Of a stretch of DNA of 64,000 nt, positions 1-8,599 are shown piece after piece. Each line of letters begins with the position of its first letter. Position 1 is the stretch's first letter. The DNA is from an uncultured Oscillospiraceae bacterium. Lineage in GTDB: Bacteria; Bacillota; Clostridia; Oscillospirales; Oscillospiraceae. The notes beneath the pieces are model-generated. The model saw only the letters and a program-made list of their open reading frames with translations, was not told the origin of the DNA and searched no databases. A program made the translations under genes and the position numbers. Where the stretch lies: contig CAAEUZ010000099.1 of assembly GCA_900759385.1 (NCBI GenBank), positions 26,741 to 90,740 on the forward strand, given 5' to 3'.

Positions 1-765
1 ACCATCTGCTCCAATCTGAAAGCTATCGGGAAATCCATTTATAATCCCCCCTGTTTTGCCTTCCGTATCCACCATGGCGTTGCCACTGACGGTCAGGCTG
101 GAAGGACCACTGGTATAGAGCCGCATAAAGTAAATTCCTACAACTGAATCGCTGACGGTCAGATTTCCGTCATTTATCGTAGCAGTACTTTTGCATGCGT
201 CACCAGCGGCTAACTGAACTCCGTAATATTGCACATTTGAAATCGTAACATCCGCACTGTTGATACCCAGGTTCACATTCTTTGAACCAATAAGCACAAT
301 TCCCGAGTCATTGCTAACATTCTTGACTTCTAGGCTGCCAGGACCTGAGATAGACAAGGAGGCATCGCCAGCCTTGGACACCACACGAATTCCGCCGGTT
401 CCCGTTATGTTACTCGTTCCTTGGGATACTACTATTGTGAGAGAAACATCAGCAGACTGACTAAAAGCGATCACACTACCGGGATATGTGAAACCTCCTC
501 CAACAGTCACATCTTGATAGTTAACAATCTTCGCCTCATTCAGCGTAAGGGTGGCAGTGGCGGCGTCATAGGAAAACTGACCATTGGCAGGTTCCGTACC
601 GTCAACTTTTGTCCAAGTTCCATTTTGGTTTTCATAGCAGCCGCTTTCTGTGATTTTCTGACCGCCTACATACAGCTCAATTTCTCCCGCCGCCAGCGCC
701 GTGACGGGCAGCAGGCACAGGCACAGGGCAAGAGCCATGCACAGGCTTAAAACTTTCTTCCGCAT
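1..765 (-). CDS. Secreted surface protein, 5' part only
   Basis: The reading frame is open from an ATG at 763-765 to the window edge, giving 255 residues of a longer protein. The first 25 residues (MRKKVLSLCMALALCLCLLP, ending in an ALAA cleavage site) form a classical signal peptide. The mature part starts GEIELYVGG and is rich in short Val/Thr/Ser/Gly beta-strand units (SISGPGSLEV, DVTISNVQYY, NLTVSDSVVG), as in repetitive cell-surface beta-helix or carbohydrate-binding-like proteins of gut Clostridia. The ribosome binding site GGAG lies inside the end of the preceding small gene, so the two are probably translated as a pair. The real length and any anchor are outside the window. The exact family is not recognised. 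Confidence 0.8.
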   Translation of the reverse strand, partial: MRKKVLSLCMALALCLCLLPVTALAAGEIELYVGGQKITESGCYENQNGTWTKVDGTEPANGQFSYDAATATLTLNEAKIVNYQDVTVGGGFTYPGSVIAFSQSADVSLTIVVSQGTSNITGTGGIRVVSKAGDASLSISGPGSLEVKNVSNDSGIVLIGSKNVNLGINSADVTISNVQYYGVQLAAGDACKSTATINDGNLTVSDSVVGIYFMRLYTSGPSSLTVSGNAMVDTEGKTGGIINGFPDSFQIGADG

Positions 766-766
766 T

Positions 767-928
767 TCAATCGGTCTCCTTCCGGTGGTATGCCGCCGCG
801 CCCAGAGCGAACCCGGCGGCCAGGGCGGCCAGGACGAGCGCGGCGGCGTACACGCGCGTCTGCCGCTGCCGCTCCTTTGCCCGCACCCGCTCCTTTACGA
901 GCGCCACGCGCGTTTCAGTGCTGTACAC
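767..928 (-). CDS. Small single-pass membrane protein
   Basis: A 53-codon frame starting at GTG, 8 nt after an AAAGGGGG Shine-Dalgarno stretch, and ending 1 nt before the ATG of the surface protein gene. The N-terminal half is highly basic and helical (ETRVALVKERVRAKERQRQTR), followed by one hydrophobic segment of about 20 residues (YAAALVLAALAAGFALGAAA) and a short tail. Its coupling to the next gene and the charge pattern favour a real gene. Upstream in-frame starts exist, but they lack a ribosome binding site. Function unknown. Confidence 0.5.
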   Translation of the reverse strand: MYSTETRVALVKERVRAKERQRQTRVYAAALVLAALAAGFALGAAAYHRKETD

Positions 929-1055
929 GCAGCCGCCCCCTTTCCGATGGAACGCAAAAAGGCGCGCCGCACCCACGGCTGAACCGTGGACGCAGCGCGC
1001 CCGCATTTATAGCGTTATTATGCAGCTTTACGCAGCAGAAAAGGACAGACTTATC

Positions 1056-1098
<43 letters not shown>

Positions 1099-1126
1099 AT
1101 TATGGGGTAAAATCCCCGCTTGTCAA
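1099..1126 (-). promoter_or_regulatory. Promoter for the surface protein genes
   Basis: On the minus strand: -35 TTGACA (1121-1126), 16-bp spacer, -10 CATAAT (1099-1104). The spacer carries a GGGG-N6-CCCC dyad (1104-1117) that could be an operator. An A-tract (AAAAACCCTC) precedes the -35 like an UP element. Transcription would start near 1092, inside the tandem repeat. Confidence 0.7.
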
Positions 1127-1269
1127 GAGGGTTTTTGTAAATTCTCATGCCCCGCCCTCCTCATTCTTCGCGGCCAAACCGCTTGTATCCATTATATATG
1201 ACTTTTCCCAACCTGGCAAGAGGGAGAAACCTGCATATCCGGGCACTCCGCCAAGCGGTGTTCAGAGCC

Positions 1270-2160
1270 CTAAAACACCAGTGACTCAGGGCCTGACGAC
1301 TGACTTATACTCAGTATATGATTTAGTACGCTGGATGCGGATTCAGACAGGCTGCGGTTTCCCGGCCAGCTGATATACACTGCACGTTTTGACAGGGGAT
1401 CGTCTACATATACGAAAGACAGCAGCTGGTTGTCCACCGGCATCTTTGTAATAAGCGCGATGCCTTTGCCGAGATAAACATCTGTTGCCAGTGTGGGATA
1501 ATCCTGAGAATACACAATTTTGGGGGTTATATCATGCTGCTTGAACATGTTTTTTACATGCAGGTCCATATATGAATTTGGTGCGACCATGCATATTGTT
1601 TCGTCGCGCAGCTCTTCAATGGTAATACTGCTTCTAAAAGCATATTTGCTCGATGACGGAACAAGGAGCATGATTTGCTGATAAGCTATTTTCTCTGACA
1701 GGCAGCCTTCTTCCTGCGTGTCATTTGTGGTTATAACGAGATCATACTCGCCATTGCGAAGCATCGGGAAAAAATCCACATAAGTCTGGCGAACATCCAG
1801 AACAACATTCACATTTTCAAGATTAAAGCCCTTTAGGAACCACGGAGTTAAATTATGGGTGGTGTTTACAAAGCAGCCTATGTGAACTTCCCCATTTTCT
1901 CCGCTTTTCCTTAACAGTTCAAAGCCGCTGTCAATAGCGTCCAAACCTTTTTGCACGTAAGGATACAGCGTTTTCCCGTATGATGTCAACTCAATGTTTC
2001 TCTTTCCGTGCCGAATAAAAAGTGGCAAATTAAGCTCGCTCTCCAAATCCTTGATAGCAGAGCTGACGCTTGACTGAGCAACAAACAGATTGCGAGCGGC
2101 CTCTGTAAAGTTCATGGTTTTGGCAATTTCGCAAAAGTAACGCAGCTGCATTAAAGTCAT
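1270..2160 (-). CDS. LysR-family transcriptional regulator
   Basis: A 296-residue protein, the normal LysR length. Residues 1-60 are the winged helix-turn-helix (MTLMQLRYFCEIAKTMNFTE, then AARNLFVAQSSVSSAIKDLE), followed by the linker helix and a periplasmic-binding-protein-like effector domain from about residue 90. The start is set by GGAGG 10 nt upstream. It lies downstream of the enoate-reductase-like gene and reads the same way, but a strong terminator separates them. LysR proteins usually control a neighbouring divergent promoter; here the 4.24-4.49 kb region is the obvious target. The effector cannot be told from sequence. Confidence 0.9.
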   Translation of the reverse strand: MTLMQLRYFCEIAKTMNFTEAARNLFVAQSSVSSAIKDLESELNLPLFIRHGKRNIELTSYGKTLYPYVQKGLDAIDSGFELLRKSGENGEVHIGCFVNTTHNLTPWFLKGFNLENVNVVLDVRQTYVDFFPMLRNGEYDLVITTNDTQEEGCLSEKIAYQQIMLLVPSSSKYAFRSSITIEELRDETICMVAPNSYMDLHVKNMFKQHDITPKIVYSQDYPTLATDVYLGKGIALITKMPVDNQLLSFVYVDDPLSKRAVYISWPGNRSLSESASSVLNHILSISQSSGPESLVF

Positions 2161-2176
2161 ATTATAAACAGCCTCC

Positions 2177-2189
2177 TATCAATTTGATA
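2177..2189. promoter_or_regulatory. 13-bp dyad in the LysR gene leader
   Basis: TATCAA-T-TTGATA, perfect in both arms, just upstream of the LysR gene's ribosome binding site. It could be an autoregulatory site. The position is seen; the role is inferred. Confidence 0.3.
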
Positions 2190-2218
2190 AGAGAATAACA
2201 TGACAATTTATAAAATGC

Positions 2219-2247
2219 AAGGGGCGGGGCATTCGTTGCCCCGCCCC
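2219..2247 (-). terminator. Terminator after the enoate-reductase-like gene
   Basis: An 11-bp perfect GC stem (GGGGCGGGGCA paired with TGCCCCGCCCC, loop TTCGT), followed on the minus strand by a T-rich stretch. It separates the oxidoreductase gene from the LysR gene downstream. Confidence 0.75.
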
Positions 2248-2260
2248 GATTCCTGATTGT

Positions 2261-4243
2261 TCAAACTTTACGCATTACTTCGTACGCACCGGAAATGGCC
2301 GTTCTGATATTCCCTATACCGGTGCCGTCGCCGAGTTCATATACCTCGATGCCGGTTCCGGCAAGTTCATCGGCAAGGGACTTGTTGGGCTTGAGACCGA
2401 TAGCAAATATAACATCATCGGCGGGAATTTCCACCTTGTTTCCGGCCTTGTCGGTTACTATGGCGCCGTTATCGGTGACTTCTGTAAGCATGCAGCCGGT
2501 CTTGATTGTTACGTGGTTGTAGTCAAGGAGATCTCTCAGCATATTATCCACGGCCTGCGGAACCGCCATGCCGGCTGAGAGAATATCGTCGAGAGCTTCA
2601 ACCAGGGTAACATTTTTCTTTTGATAAGCGGCAAGATCGTATGCGAGCTCGCTGCCCGTCAGGCCGCCGCCGACAACGACGACGTTCTGCCCAACGCTGC
2701 GTTTGCCCATAAGCACATCATAGCACACCGCCGCATTCTTTTTATCGCGCCCGGGAATAGGAGGCACGAAATGTTCCGAGCCTACAGCAAGAACTGCCAC
2801 ATCGGGCTTGAGCGCTGTTATGTCCTCCGAGGTCATTGCGCAGTTGAGCTCAACATTGACGTTCAGAGCCTTCAGCTGGTTCTTGTACCAGTCATTGAGC
2901 CTTGCTATTCCGCGCTTGAACGGATGCGCACCGGCCTCAATAAGGTGTCCGCCAAGTTCACCGCTGCGCTCATAAATAGTTACGTCATGCCCGCAAACAG
3001 CGGCAACACGAGCGGCTTCCATACCGGCAAGGCCGCCGCCGATAACAGCAACCTTTTTGCTGACGGGAGCCTTGCGCAGATCGTAGCTGTTCTCAAGGAA
3101 AACGGCGGGGTTGACGGCGCACATGGGCATGCCGCCGTCAAACAGCGTTGCAGTGCAGTTATGACAGCAAATGCAGGGACGAATGGTTTCGGGCCGCCCC
3201 ATGAGAAGCTTCTGCGGGTAGTGCGGCTCTGCCAGAGAGGCGCGGCCGAGCACTATGCCGTCAATCCAGCCCTCAGCCAGGGCCTTTTCACAGAGATCGG
3301 GATCGTCCATTTTACCGGCAAGAAATACGGGGATGGACACAGCCTCTTTTATTGCCTTTGCCAAACCGAGGTTATAGCAGTAGTCCATGTAATAAGGAGG
3401 ATTGGCATAATAGAATCCGTCATAGCATCCGGAATTACAGTTGAGCATGTCCACACCATATTCCTCAAGTTTTTTGACTATTTCAACGGCCTGCTCGAGT
3501 GAACGCCCAAATTCGTTTTCTCCAGTAAGCGAAGCTTTGCCAAAATCAGTCATAAAGTGCTTTATGGAAAAACGAATGCTGACGGGAAAATCCTTGCCAA
3601 CGGCTTCTTTGATGCCAACAATCAGCTGCCTGACGAAATTCAGCCGACCATCCAGGTCTCCGCCATATTCGTCCGTGCGATGGTTCATGGATGGGGTGGA
3701 GAACTGATCCAGCAGGTAGCCCCAGTGCATACCGTGGATTTCAATACCGTCAAAGCCGGAGCTCTTTGCAAGAAGGGCGAGCTTTATAGACGAATCCACC
3801 TTGAGCTGGATTTCCTCCTTGGTCATCGGAACGGTAAGCCTCTGGGGGTCATAGAGGTAGGGTATTTCTGAAGCAGACTTCTGATAAAGCCGCATGCGTC
3901 CGTGCCCCACAGAATCCTGGAAAAAGATTTTGGCGCCGTACTTGTGAATACGATCTGTAAGCTTGATTGCTCCATACCTGAAAGTCTTTGGGGCGCGAAG
4001 CGGGGTCTGTGCGTCGTCAATAGGGTGAGCACCGTTTACTGTGGTCTCGCATTGTGCTGAGCCAAGAGTTATGAGCCCGAAGCCGCCGCGGGCGCGTTCG
4101 GTCAGATAATCAATAAAATTGTCAGAATAGTCTCCATTAGGATTCAGCTGACCGAAGTTGGCACCCATAGGAGATACGGCATATCTGTTTTTGAGCGTTA
4201 CGCCGGCAATCTTTATCGGCTTGAATGAATTTTCATACTTCAT
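2261..4243 (-). CDS. Old-yellow-enzyme family FMN/FAD/4Fe-4S oxidoreductase (2-enoate reductase-like)
   Basis: A 660-residue multidomain flavoprotein of the 2,4-dienoyl-CoA reductase / 2-enoate reductase / BaiCD family, which reduce activated C=C bonds with NAD(P)H. Residues 1-350 form the FMN TIM barrel (KNRYAVSPMGANFG; IHGMHWGYLLDQFSTPSMN). A cysteine cluster for a 4Fe-4S centre lies near residues 355-375 (CICCHNC...C). An FAD-binding GxGxxG (AVIGGGLAGMEAAR) is near 401, and an NAD(P)-binding one (VVVVGGGLTGSELAY) near 524. GGGAGG precedes the ATG. It is divergent from the alcohol dehydrogenase operon and probably belongs to the same catabolic pathway as its electron-accepting step. The substrate is unknown. 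Confidence 0.9.
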   Translation of the reverse strand: MKYENSFKPIKIAGVTLKNRYAVSPMGANFGQLNPNGDYSDNFIDYLTERARGGFGLITLGSAQCETTVNGAHPIDDAQTPLRAPKTFRYGAIKLTDRIHKYGAKIFFQDSVGHGRMRLYQKSASEIPYLYDPQRLTVPMTKEEIQLKVDSSIKLALLAKSSGFDGIEIHGMHWGYLLDQFSTPSMNHRTDEYGGDLDGRLNFVRQLIVGIKEAVGKDFPVSIRFSIKHFMTDFGKASLTGENEFGRSLEQAVEIVKKLEEYGVDMLNCNSGCYDGFYYANPPYYMDYCYNLGLAKAIKEAVSIPVFLAGKMDDPDLCEKALAEGWIDGIVLGRASLAEPHYPQKLLMGRPETIRPCICCHNCTATLFDGGMPMCAVNPAVFLENSYDLRKAPVSKKVAVIGGGLAGMEAARVAAVCGHDVTIYERSGELGGHLIEAGAHPFKRGIARLNDWYKNQLKALNVNVELNCAMTSEDITALKPDVAVLAVGSEHFVPPIPGRDKKNAAVCYDVLMGKRSVGQNVVVVGGGLTGSELAYDLAAYQKKNVTLVEALDDILSAGMAVPQAVDNMLRDLLDYNHVTIKTGCMLTEVTDNGAIVTDKAGNKVEIPADDVIFAIGLKPNKSLADELAGTGIEVYELGDGTGIGNIRTAISGAYEVMRKV

Positions 4244-4262
4244 TGTATTTCCTCCCGTTATT

Positions 4263-4326
4263 TATAGTGGCGCAGCTTCATTTATGAGCTGATACCACTA
4301 TAATCAGCGGGGTTGCAAATTTCCAA
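4263..4326 (-). promoter_or_regulatory. Promoter of the enoate-reductase-like gene with overlapping inverted repeat
   Basis: Minus strand -35 TTGGAA (4321-4326), 18-bp spacer, -10 TATAGT (4297-4302). The -10 lies in one arm of an inverted repeat, TATAGTGG (4263-4270) and CCACTATA (4295-4302). Inside it is a second dyad, CAGCT...AGCTG. Confidence 0.55.
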
Positions 4327-4422
4327 TACAGTTATCCGATTGAAAGACAGTGCGTGATTAATTTAACAGCATATCAATGGCTGTTATAGACGATGCCTAT
4401 TAATATAACGTGAATCTGTATT

Positions 4423-4450
4423 TTGCATTAGTGCAGCTTCATGTTAAAAT
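4423..4450 (+). promoter_or_regulatory. Promoter of the alcohol dehydrogenase/permease operon
   Basis: -35 TTGCAT (4423-4428), 16-bp spacer, -10 TAAAAT (4445-4450), about 38 nt before the first ATG. The spacer contains GCAGCTTCAT (4433-4442), an exact copy of a 10-mer at 4272-4281 in the divergent leader, which may be a shared regulator site. Confidence 0.6.
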
Positions 4451-4494
4451 GCAGTCAAAGACAGAGACAAAAGTAATATACAGGAGAGATTAAA

Positions 4495-5646
4495 ATGAAT
4501 AGTTTTAGTTATAATTCCCAGACGGCGATGGTTTTTGGACGTTTTTGCGTCGAAAGAAACGCAGATTTCTTTAGAAAATATGGCAAGCGCGCGGTCGTCT
4601 TTACGACGGCATTCCCCCCGGGGCATGTGAACCTGGGACTCGAAGATATGAAACAGACCCTGAGCAAAATCGGGGTTGATTACCTGGTGGTTGATCATGT
4701 ATACACGGATCCTCCTGTTGAAAAGGTATGCGAACTTGCAAACGAGATAAGAGGATACGGCGCAGACTTTTTCGTAGCTGTGGGCGGCGGGTCTGCAATG
4801 GACACCGCCAAGGCGGCTGCGCTGCTTCTTAAATATCCTGATGACGCCGATCCATACGAAGTATTCTGGGGCGACAGGAAGCCGGCCGACAGCATACAGT
4901 CAGAGCTGAGCATTCCGCTTTTCACGGTTCCTACTACAGCGGGAACCGGAGCAGAGGCAACACCGTTTGCTGTCCTCACACGTTCCGACATTCACACGAA
5001 GCGCACCATGTATCATAATGCGTATCCAACGGCGGCGTTTCTGGATGCGCGATACATAATCGGCTCTCCCAAGCCGCTTTTACACGCTGGAATATTTGAC
5101 GCGTTAGCACATGGCATTGAGAGCAGCCTTCATACGGGCAGCACTCCCATGGGTAAAATGCTCGCAAGCTTTGGCTTCAGCCTTTTCAAGTCTTTTAAGG
5201 ACAGGCTTATAAGTTTTGACCTTACTGACGAAGACTACGACAGCATGATGCTTGCTGCTTTCGTTCAAGGGCTAGCATGCATGCAGTCCAGCACGACCAT
5301 ACCGCATGGCTTGGGCTATCCGCTCTCTTACGACCGCGGGGTATCTCACGGACTGGCATGCGGCGTGTTCCTTGGCGAATATCTCAAGGGTTTTAAAAAC
5401 AAAGATGAGGTTGAACATATAGTACGGGAATGCGGCTTCGACAACAGCGGGGACTTTGCAGATTACTGCGATTTGATAATGAAGGACGACATTCATATTG
5501 AAGTTACTTACGGAGATATAGAAACCTGGACAGATAACTTTATGCAAACGCAAACGGTAAGACTTGAGACCAACCCGGAGCCGCTTGCCAGGGAGGACAT
5601 AGAGAGACTTTACAGATGCTCTCTGAGAAGGTTTTTGAAAACCTGA
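4495..5646 (+). CDS. Iron-containing alcohol dehydrogenase
   Basis: A 383-residue group III alcohol dehydrogenase, oxidising alcohols or reducing aldehydes/ketones with NAD(P). Visible are the dinucleotide-binding GGGSAMDTAKAAA (near residue 97), VPTTAGTGAEAT (near 145) and metal ligands in FDALAHGIE, STTIPHGLGYPLSYD and GVSHGLACG (one Asp, three His). GGAG 10 nt upstream fixes the start. It opens an operon running through the first permease, a second dehydrogenase, an aldo/keto reductase and a transporter. Fe2+ dependence is expected from the family; the substrate is not evident. Confidence 0.9.
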   Translation: MNSFSYNSQTAMVFGRFCVERNADFFRKYGKRAVVFTTAFPPGHVNLGLEDMKQTLSKIGVDYLVVDHVYTDPPVEKVCELANEIRGYGADFFVAVGGGSAMDTAKAAALLLKYPDDADPYEVFWGDRKPADSIQSELSIPLFTVPTTAGTGAEATPFAVLTRSDIHTKRTMYHNAYPTAAFLDARYIIGSPKPLLHAGIFDALAHGIESSLHTGSTPMGKMLASFGFSLFKSFKDRLISFDLTDEDYDSMMLAAFVQGLACMQSSTTIPHGLGYPLSYDRGVSHGLACGVFLGEYLKGFKNKDEVEHIVRECGFDNSGDFADYCDLIMKDDIHIEVTYGDIETWTDNFMQTQTVRLETNPEPLAREDIERLYRCSLRRFLKT

Positions 5647-5679
5647 CCAACTGTAGAAAACGAGGAGGGGCGGATTGGA

Positions 5680-7038
5680 ATGGAATGGCTGTATTTTGGG
5701 CTTCTGATTGCAATCATTCTCGTAATGTTCATAGTACTGAAACGGCCGATGTATGAAGCTATGGCTGTTGGCTTTCTGGCGGTGGTGATAGCCCTGGGGA
5801 AAATCGGAAGCATAGGGCAATACTTCGCAAGTACGGTCAGCTTTTATGCATTATACATGATAGCGGCATTCATAGTTTTCGGCTCTGTACTTGAACGGTC
5901 AAACGTTATTCAGGATATGATAGATATAATCATATCCCTTGTGGGCCGCTTTTCCGGCGGCGCCGGGTACGTTGCGCTTCTGGCCTCTTCGGCGATGGGG
6001 GCATTGAGCGCCTCAGGCCCGGGGAATGCAGCAGCTGTAGGCACGATTACAATCCCAACGATGAAAAGAACAGGCTTTTCTGCGGAGCTTGCAGCTACAA
6101 TAGAAATGGCCGCCAGCGCACTGGGACCTGTGATACCACCGAGCAACACCATCGTGATAATGTATACAACATTGGAAACCCTGTACCCGGGGCGATTCGG
6201 TTTTTCCGAGTACTGGATGTTTTCGTGGGTGATTGCTTTTTGGTTTATCGCACAACGTTTTATAACACTGTTCGTACTTATAAAGAAGTATAAGGTCAAG
6301 CCCGTTCCAAGGGAAGAGCGCATGCCGATAAAAACGGCGCTGAAGAAAGGCTGGCAATCGCTTCTGCTCCCTGTGGTTGTGTTTCTTCCGCTCTTTCTTG
6401 AGGCTCAATTTAATGATACCTTCATAACCGCCCAGCTTGGAAGCAGCGGAGCCTCCACATTTACCGCCGTCCTGCTCGAAACGACCCCCAGCCTCTGTGT
6501 ACTCTTTATACTGGCAATATGCAAAGGAAAAGGACAGTCCATATCCGTGAAAAGGCTCACGGGCATGATCTACGACTGCGTTGAAAATGCGGCGCCTGTC
6601 ATAGTAATGGTGTTCTTCGGCTTCGCAATCAGCGAAGTGTTTGATGATGCCGGGGTAATGGATGGTATTGCGGCGTCACTGTCCGGAATGAACATACCGC
6701 TATGGGTTGTGTGCTGGATAGCACCGCTGGTATTCACAGTCTTGGGAATGTTCCTGGAAGGTACAGCAATCATACTTATGTTCGGACCGATATTTATTCC
6801 TCTGGCTGCATCTGTAGGAATTCACCCAATGCTCGCAGCGGCAATGACAAACGCCATGAGTTACGCAATGGGACATATGACGCCGCCGTTCGCCCTGTGT
6901 TTCTTTATATGTATGGGAATTGCGGAGAGCGAATTCGGAAAGACAACCAAGCTTACTATCGTTTGGTGTGTAGCTCAGTATATACTTTCTGTACTAATAC
7001 TATACGGTGCATTGCCAATGTTTGGGATGCTGTCGTGA
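5680..7038 (+). CDS. TRAP-type large permease (DctM-like)
   Basis: A 452-residue integral membrane protein with about 11-12 hydrophobic segments. It carries the DctM signature in both halves: GRFSGGAG...GPGNAAAVGTITIPTMKRTGF, then ALGPVIPPS in the first, and GMFLEGTAIILMFGPIFIPLA, then GHMTPPF in the second. DctM subunits carry organic anions such as hydroxy or keto acids with sodium. No DctP/TAXI binding protein and no normal four-helix DctQ lie nearby; instead a 102-residue two-helix protein follows 10 bp downstream. The two permeases at 19.0 and 20.7 kb are paralogues. Confidence 0.85.
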   Translation: MEWLYFGLLIAIILVMFIVLKRPMYEAMAVGFLAVVIALGKIGSIGQYFASTVSFYALYMIAAFIVFGSVLERSNVIQDMIDIIISLVGRFSGGAGYVALLASSAMGALSASGPGNAAAVGTITIPTMKRTGFSAELAATIEMAASALGPVIPPSNTIVIMYTTLETLYPGRFGFSEYWMFSWVIAFWFIAQRFITLFVLIKKYKVKPVPREERMPIKTALKKGWQSLLLPVVVFLPLFLEAQFNDTFITAQLGSSGASTFTAVLLETTPSLCVLFILAICKGKGQSISVKRLTGMIYDCVENAAPVIVMVFFGFAISEVFDDAGVMDGIAASLSGMNIPLWVVCWIAPLVFTVLGMFLEGTAIILMFGPIFIPLAASVGIHPMLAAAMTNAMSYAMGHMTPPFALCFFICMGIAESEFGKTTKLTIVWCVAQYILSVLILYGALPMFGMLS

Positions 7039-7048
7039 GGTGCGTGAT

Positions 7049-7357
7049 ATGAAAGAAAAACTGATTAATCTGACAAAAACAATATTTTCATATGTCACCG
7101 CAGCACTGATGGCAATATTTGTGCTTATCCTTGCTGCATATATTGTCGCACTTATAATAGGCGGGGACACGGGAATAGCTATAGACCATTTCTTTTCAGC
7201 CAGCGTTTTGCCGATTATGTATATTGTTAGCGTCGTTACTTCGTTTGTTGGTATTCTCAACATGTACCTGCGCGGGAAGAAGGCGTTTACGATGGAATCA
7301 GGTACCGGCAAAAACAATAAAAAAGACGAAAACAAGACAAAGGAGACGGAAAAATGA
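7049..7357 (+). CDS. Small two-helix membrane protein paired with the DctM-like permease
   Basis: 102 residues, starting at the ATG behind GAGGTG rather than further upstream. Hydrophobic helices lie at about residues 14-37 and 50-70, followed by the motif LNMYLRGKKAFTM and a Lys/Glu-rich cytoplasmic tail. It overlaps the next gene by 4 nt (ATGA). The protein at 20406-20681 has the same topology and the matching motif VGMYLRGEKAMLM, also directly after a DctM-like gene. By position it takes the place of DctQ, but it is about half the size; this function is inferred. Confidence 0.75.
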   Translation: MKEKLINLTKTIFSYVTAALMAIFVLILAAYIVALIIGGDTGIAIDHFFSASVLPIMYIVSVVTSFVGILNMYLRGKKAFTMESGTGKNNKKDENKTKETEK

Positions 7358-8550
7358 TTTACGATTTTGAGTATTTCTGGAGCACTCGCAGAGTTATAGG
7401 CAGAGGCTGCGTGAAAAAAGTCGGAGAAAAAATAAAAGCTGACGGCGCTCACAGAGTTCTGCTCCATTATGGAAGGGGCAAATATCTTGATAATATTCTC
7501 CCCGAACTAAGGTCCAGCCTGGACGCTGCGGGCCTAGAGTATGTGGAGCTTGGCGGTGTCGTTCCTAACCCCAGAGTGGAACTGGTGAGAGAGGGTGTGC
7601 GCATACTCAGAAATGAGAATATAGATTACATTGTTGCTGTAGGAGGAGGAAGCGCTACTGACTCTGCCAAGGCCATAAGTGTGGGAGCGATTAATGACGT
7701 TGATGTATGGGAGCTTTTTAATCACAGCGGCGTAAAGGTGAATTATGAGGGAGCGACGCCGATCGCCTCCGTTGTAACATACCCTGCCACTGGAGCTGAA
7801 GCCGGCTGGGCTACCGTTGTCAGGAACCCTGAGGTCCTGGAGAAATGGAGCATATGGGATCAGCCACTGCGTCCTCACTTCGCTTTCATGGACCCGGAGT
7901 ATACGCTTACACTTCCGCGCAATTTACTGGTTAACGGCATTTGCGATATCATGAGTCACCACACCGACAGATACATGAGCGATGATGCACACTTTGGTGT
8001 GTTTGACAATCTGCTGGAGAGCGCGATGCATTATCTGCACAAGGATCTGGCGCCCACTATTCTTGACCCTGAAAAGGACAACATAGCCGACAGGACCGAG
8101 CTCATGGCGATTGCAGATATGGGCGTAGATGAATTCATCGCCTGGGGACGCCACAAAGAAAACGCCTCTCACAATATCGCTCATCAGATAGGTGCGCTGT
8201 ATGACACACTGCACGGTTCCACGCTCAGCATCATTTACTGCTCTTGGCTGACATATGTAATGGATGAAAACCTTGAGCGAGTCGCCCGTTGGGCAAACAG
8301 GGTTTGGGAGGTCGATTATGATCCCAGCGACCTCAAGGGTACTGCGCTCAAAGGCGTGGCAAAACTCAAGGAGTGGTACACTTGGCTGGGGATGCCGGTC
8401 TGCTTCTCCGACATTGGGCTGCATCCTTCTGCAGAAGAAATCGAGCGCATGGCTGAGCTTGCCATTAAGAACAGCAACACAGACTATATCGGCGTCATGA
8501 AGAAACTGTACAAGGAGGACGTTGCTGAAATACTCAGGAACTGCCTTTGA
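7354..8550 (+). CDS. Iron-containing alcohol dehydrogenase (butanol dehydrogenase type)
   Basis: 398 residues of the YqhD/BdhA branch, normally NAD(P)H-dependent aldehyde reductases. Motifs: RVIGRGCVKKVGEKI at the start, GGGSATDSAKAIS near 97, VVTYPATGAEAG, and the metal ligands in GICDIMSHHTDRYMS, ASHNIAHQIGALYD and TLHGSTLS. GGAG lies 8 nt before the ATG. Only about 380 residues long and clearly diverged from the 4495 gene, so the pair is not a recent duplication. It may work in the opposite direction, for instance reducing an aldehyde formed elsewhere in the pathway. Confidence 0.9.
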   Translation: MIYDFEYFWSTRRVIGRGCVKKVGEKIKADGAHRVLLHYGRGKYLDNILPELRSSLDAAGLEYVELGGVVPNPRVELVREGVRILRNENIDYIVAVGGGSATDSAKAISVGAINDVDVWELFNHSGVKVNYEGATPIASVVTYPATGAEAGWATVVRNPEVLEKWSIWDQPLRPHFAFMDPEYTLTLPRNLLVNGICDIMSHHTDRYMSDDAHFGVFDNLLESAMHYLHKDLAPTILDPEKDNIADRTELMAIADMGVDEFIAWGRHKENASHNIAHQIGALYDTLHGSTLSIIYCSWLTYVMDENLERVARWANRVWEVDYDPSDLKGTALKGVAKLKEWYTWLGMPVCFSDIGLHPSAEEIERMAELAIKNSNTDYIGVMKKLYKEDVAEILRNCL

Positions 8551-8599
8551 TCAAGAGAAATAAGAGTTATCATCAATGCCGAAGAAAGGAGCCCGGATC

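Noticed and set aside
929..1006. Upstream ATG extension of the small membrane protein
   Set aside because: No ribosome binding site, low-complexity Arg/Gly content; GTG at 928 has one.
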